Below, in pieces: positions 48,330 to 51,013 of a stretch of 51,013 nt of DNA. The DNA lies in contig NZ_JAIOJZ010000055.1 in NCBI RefSeq assembly GCF_020404845.1, positions 1-51,013 on the forward strand, given 5' to 3'. The stretch comes from Streptomyces hyderabadensis (lineage in GTDB: Bacteria; Actinomycetota; Actinomycetes; Streptomycetales; Streptomycetaceae). Every line of letters starts with the position of its first letter. Within the stretch, counting starts at the first letter, position 1. The notes under the pieces were generated by a model, which had not been told where the DNA came from, did no database searches, and saw only the letters and a program-made list of their open reading frames with translations. Position numbers and translations under genes: made by a program.

Positions 48330-50630
48330 ATGTACCCCAGGCGCAGACCACTGCCGACCGGCACGAGAGCGCGCATCGTCGCCCTGCTGACCGCGCTGCT
48401 GCTGCCGCTCGCGGCGCTCACCGCACTCGCGACACCCGCCCAGGCGGCCGGGACGCTGACGGCGACCTTCACCTCGCAGAGCAACGGGTCCGGATGGACG
48501 GGCAAGTACGTCGTCCACAACAACGGCACGGCCGCCTCCGACGGCTGGACCCTGGAGTTCGACCTGCCGCCCGGTGTCTCGGTGAGCGGCCACCTCTACG
48601 GCGAGGCCACGGTCTCCGGCAGCCACGTGACCGTCAAGAACGCCTACTACAACGGGCGGGTCCCGGCCGGCGGCAGCACCGAGCCCTACAGTTACCAGTT
48701 CTCGGCGACCGGCCCGGTCGGCACCCCGAGCGGCTGCACCGTCAACGGCGACAAGTGCGACGGCACCCCCGACGTGCCGCCCGCCGCCCCCGGCGCACCG
48801 GAGGCGACCGCGGTCACCGCGCACACGGTCGCGCTGAAGTGGGCCGCGGCGAAGCCCGGCGACCACCCCGTCACCTCCTACGAGGTGCTGCGCGGCACCG
48901 AGACCGTTGCCACCACCAGCGGCACCTCCGCCACCGTCACCGACCTGACCCCGGCCACGAGTTACACCTTCACCGTCCGGGCCACGGACCGGCGCGGCAA
49001 CGTCGGACCGGCCGGCGCCCCGCTCACCGTGAAGACGGTGGACCCGTCGACCGACCCGACGCCGCCGACCGCGCCGGGCAACCCGCGCTCCACCGGCAAG
49101 ACCGCCTACAGCGTCGGCCTGGCCTGGGACAGGGCCACCGACAACGTGGCCGTGGCCGCCTACGACGTCTACCGCGGCGACACCCTGGCGAAGACCGTCG
49201 GCGCGGACACCACCACCACGACGGTGGACGGCCTCTCCCCGGCCACCGCCTACACCTTCACCGTCAAGGCCCGGGACACCGCCGACAACTCCTCGGCGGC
49301 CTCCGCGGCCGTGCGGGTGACCACCGACGACATGGCCGGCGAGGGCAAGCAGCTCAAGGTCGGCTACTTCGTGCAGTGGGGCATCTACGGACGCCAGTAC
49401 TTCGTGAAGAACCTCGACACCTCCGGCGCCGCGAAGCAGCTGGACGTCATCAACTACGCCTTCGAGAACCTCGACCCGACCGACCTCACCTGCCAGGCGG
49501 GTGTCACCAAGGGCACCTCCGGCAACCCGCAGGACCCGGACGAGGGCACCGGCGCGGGTGACGCGGACGCCGACTACGCGCGGCCCATGTCCGCGGCCCA
49601 GTCGGTCGACGGGGTTGCCGACGACGGCTGGGGCAAGCTGCGCGGCAACCTCAACCAGCTGAAGAAGCTCAAGGCCAAGTACCCGCACCTGAAGGTCGTC
49701 GTCTCGCTCGGCGGCTGGACGTACTCCAAGTTCTTCTCGGACGCCGCCGCCACGCCGGAGTCCCGGAAGAAGTTCGTCGAGTCCTGCATCGACGTGTGGA
49801 TCAAGGGCAACCTGCCCGTCTACAACGGCGCGGGTGGCCCGGGCACCGGCGCCGGCATCTTCGACGGCATCGACATCGACTGGGAGTGGCCCGGCTCGGA
49901 GGGCCACCCGGGCAACCACTACGGCGCCCAGGACAAGGACAACCTGACCGCGCTGCTCGCCGAGTTCCGCAGGCAGCTCGACGCGCTCGGCGGCGAGCAC
50001 CGGCTCCTCACCGCGTTCACCCCGGCCGACCCGGCGAAGATCGAGGCGGGCTGGGACCTGACCAAGATCTTCGACTCCCTCGACTTCGCCAACGTCCAGG
50101 GCTACGACTTCCACGGCTCGGGCAGCGACAACTCCTGGGAGCCGAACCGCACCGGGCACGCCTCCAACCTCTACACCGACGCGGAGGACCCCTACCCCTT
50201 CCACTTCAGCATCGAGAACGCGATCCAGACCTATCTCGACGCGGGGGTCAACCCGCGCAAGCTGACGGTCGGCTTCCCCTTCTACGGGCGCGGCTGGCAG
50301 GGCGTCACCGAGGGCGGCGCGGCCGGCGAGTGGCAGGACGCGAACGGCGCGGCCCCCGGGCAGTTCCCCGCCGAGGCCGGGGTCCGCGGCTACAGCAACC
50401 TGATCTCCAGCTACCCGTCCATGACCGTCCACCACGACGAGGAGTCGGTGTCCACGTTCGGCTACACCGGTGCGGGCGGCCAGTGGTGGTCCTTCGACGA
50501 CACCTGGTCGATCGGGAAGAAGACCGACTGGATCAAGTCCAAGGGCCTGCTGGGCGGGTTCGTCTGGGAGATGTCCGGAGACACCTCGGACGGCCGCCTG
50601 ATGACCGCGCTGGACAACGGACTGAAGTGA
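48330..50630 (+). CDS. Secreted modular chitinase (CBM2, two fibronectin III domains, GH18)
   Basis: 766 residues. Residues 1-40 are a signal peptide (RRRPLPTGTR, hydrophobic core, cleavage after AQA). Residues about 41-135 are a family 2 carbohydrate-binding module (SNGSGWTGKYVVHNNGTAA, SDGWTLEFDLP). Two fibronectin type III repeats follow (about 152-235 and 245-332). The GH18 catalytic domain starts at KVGYFVQWGIYGRQYFVKN; its active-site motif D-x-x-D-x-D-x-E is FDGIDIDWEWPG, with SLGGWTYSKFF as the other signature. All catalytic residues are present. The protein degrades chitin outside the cell. It is preceded by a DasR-type operator and followed by a hairpin; it is general chromosome, not part of the cluster. 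Confidence 0.95.
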   Translation: MYPRRRPLPTGTRARIVALLTALLLPLAALTALATPAQAAGTLTATFTSQSNGSGWTGKYVVHNNGTAASDGWTLEFDLPPGVSVSGHLYGEATVSGSHVTVKNAYYNGRVPAGGSTEPYSYQFSATGPVGTPSGCTVNGDKCDGTPDVPPAAPGAPEATAVTAHTVALKWAAAKPGDHPVTSYEVLRGTETVATTSGTSATVTDLTPATSYTFTVRATDRRGNVGPAGAPLTVKTVDPSTDPTPPTAPGNPRSTGKTAYSVGLAWDRATDNVAVAAYDVYRGDTLAKTVGADTTTTTVDGLSPATAYTFTVKARDTADNSSAASAAVRVTTDDMAGEGKQLKVGYFVQWGIYGRQYFVKNLDTSGAAKQLDVINYAFENLDPTDLTCQAGVTKGTSGNPQDPDEGTGAGDADADYARPMSAAQSVDGVADDGWGKLRGNLNQLKKLKAKYPHLKVVVSLGGWTYSKFFSDAAATPESRKKFVESCIDVWIKGNLPVYNGAGGPGTGAGIFDGIDIDWEWPGSEGHPGNHYGAQDKDNLTALLAEFRRQLDALGGEHRLLTAFTPADPAKIEAGWDLTKIFDSLDFANVQGYDFHGSGSDNSWEPNRTGHASNLYTDAEDPYPFHFSIENAIQTYLDAGVNPRKLTVGFPFYGRGWQGVTEGGAAGEWQDANGAAPGQFPAEAGVRGYSNLISSYPSMTVHHDEESVSTFGYTGAGGQWWSFDDTWSIGKKTDWIKSKGLLGGFVWEMSGDTSDGRLMTALDNGLK

Positions 50631-50689
50631 CACGCGGACCAAAACCGCCCACGCACTGAGGTGCGGCACGGGCCGAAGCGAGGCGCGGC

Positions 50690-50738
50690 GCACCCGGCTC
50701 GTCGCCACCCCGCGCAGGGGCGGTGGCGAGCCGGGTGC
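50690..50738. terminator. Hairpin terminator after the chitinase gene
   Basis: GCACCCGGCTCG and a following CCACC pair with GGTGG and CGAGCCGGGTGC, leaving a 3-base bulge in the left arm. It lies 60 bases after the stop and before the next rightward gene. Confidence 0.65.
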
Positions 50739-50810
50739 GGCCGGGCCCCGCCCCCTCCGTGCCAGAATGGACCGCCCGCACCCGCACGTCGTACCGCCCC
50801 CGAGGTTCCC

Positions 50811-51013
50811 GTGACCAAGCCCGTCGCCCGTGAGCCGCAGCGCCGCAACGCGCGGTCGAACCGGGCGCGCATCCTGGCCACCGCCCGCCGGGAGCTGGGG
50901 CGGAACCCGGACACCACCCTGGAGGAGCTGGCCCGCGCCGCCGGTGTCGTACGGCGCACCCTCTTCGGCCACTTCCCGGGGCGTGCGGCGCTCCTCGAAG
51001 CCCTCGCCGAGGA
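50811..51013 (+). CDS. TetR-family regulator, N-terminal part, cut by window edge
   Basis: The first 67 residues are visible from a GTG at 50811 behind CGAGGT. They contain a TetR helix-turn-helix: NRARILATARRELGRNPD, then TLEELARAAGVVRRTLFGHF and PGRAALLEALAE. The ligand-binding domain lies beyond the window, so the target cannot be guessed. Confidence 0.8.
   Translation, partial: MTKPVAREPQRRNARSNRARILATARRELGRNPDTTLEELARAAGVVRRTLFGHFPGRAALLEALAE

Noticed and set aside
48294..50972. 892-codon open frame on the minus strand opposite the chitinase
   Set aside because: Repetitive Val/Gly/Arg composition and full overlap with an unmistakable GH18 chitinase show that it is a shadow.

Overview
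The window looks like a chromosomal segment of a Streptomyces or close actinomycete. GC content is high throughout, GTG starts are common, many genes overlap by a few bases, and the flanks carry a SARP regulator, a DasR-type chitinase promoter and a single TTA codon. About 40 kb (1514-41341, 35 genes by my count) is one biosynthetic gene cluster for a glycosylated, pyrrole-acylated terpenoid. From memory the closest described pathway is that of the phenalinolactones (diterpene, 4-O-methyl-L-amicetose, 5-methylpyrrole-2-carboxylate and a butyrolactone). The window may be that cluster or a near relative. I could not run a search, so this rests on family logic.

Layout. 1-1500: decayed DNA, namely a cut HNH-nuclease fragment, a broken IS21-type transposase and a frameshifted DUF1048 gene. 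1514-3779: three regulators (SARP, TetR, short LuxR) on the minus strand. 4126-6818 (+): 3-dehydrase and 2,3-dehydratase for a 2,3,6-trideoxysugar. 6831-17608 (-): one long operon read right to left with P450, FAH-family protein, UbiA prenyltransferase, squalene-cyclase-like protein, FAD epoxidase candidate, Fe/2-oxoglutarate oxygenase, CouN7-like acyltransferase candidate, NanM-like sugar O-methyltransferase, rmlA and rmlB. 17855-30872 (+): a second long operon with methyltransferase, P450, acyl carrier protein, KASIII-like shuttle, prolyl-carrier dehydrogenase, prolyl adenylation-carrier fusion, B12 radical SAM methyltransferase, GGPP synthase, ispG, dxs and a short-chain dehydrogenase. 30942-41341: short divergent or convergent units with a beta-lactamase-fold protein, two P450s, hexose 3-ketoreductase, a secreted alpha/beta-hydrolase lacking its serine, glycosyltransferase, 4-ketoreductase, rmlC and a second methyltransferase.

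How the genes fit together. dxs and ispG feed the MEP pathway and the GGPP synthase makes the C20 chain. A squalene-epoxidase-like flavoprotein plus a cyclase with a single-Asp motif suggest epoxide-initiated cyclisation. UbiA and the FAH protein may handle a C3/C4 unit. The four P450s, the TauD-type oxygenase and the SDR would decorate the skeleton. RmlA, RmlB, the 2,3-dehydratase, 3-ketoreductase, E1-type 3-dehydrase, RmlC and 4-ketoreductase give an L-amicetose/rhodinose-type sugar. The carrier-protein set matches the CloN1-N7 route for 5-methylpyrrole-2-carboxylate.

41633-51013 looks like ordinary chromosome: DHFR-fold protein, GNAT, LysE exporter, ECF sigma factor with a membrane partner, MFS pump plus FAD monooxygenase, a modular GH18 chitinase, and the start of a TetR gene. 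I saw no tRNA, rRNA, CRISPR, PKS module or dedicated transporter inside the cluster.
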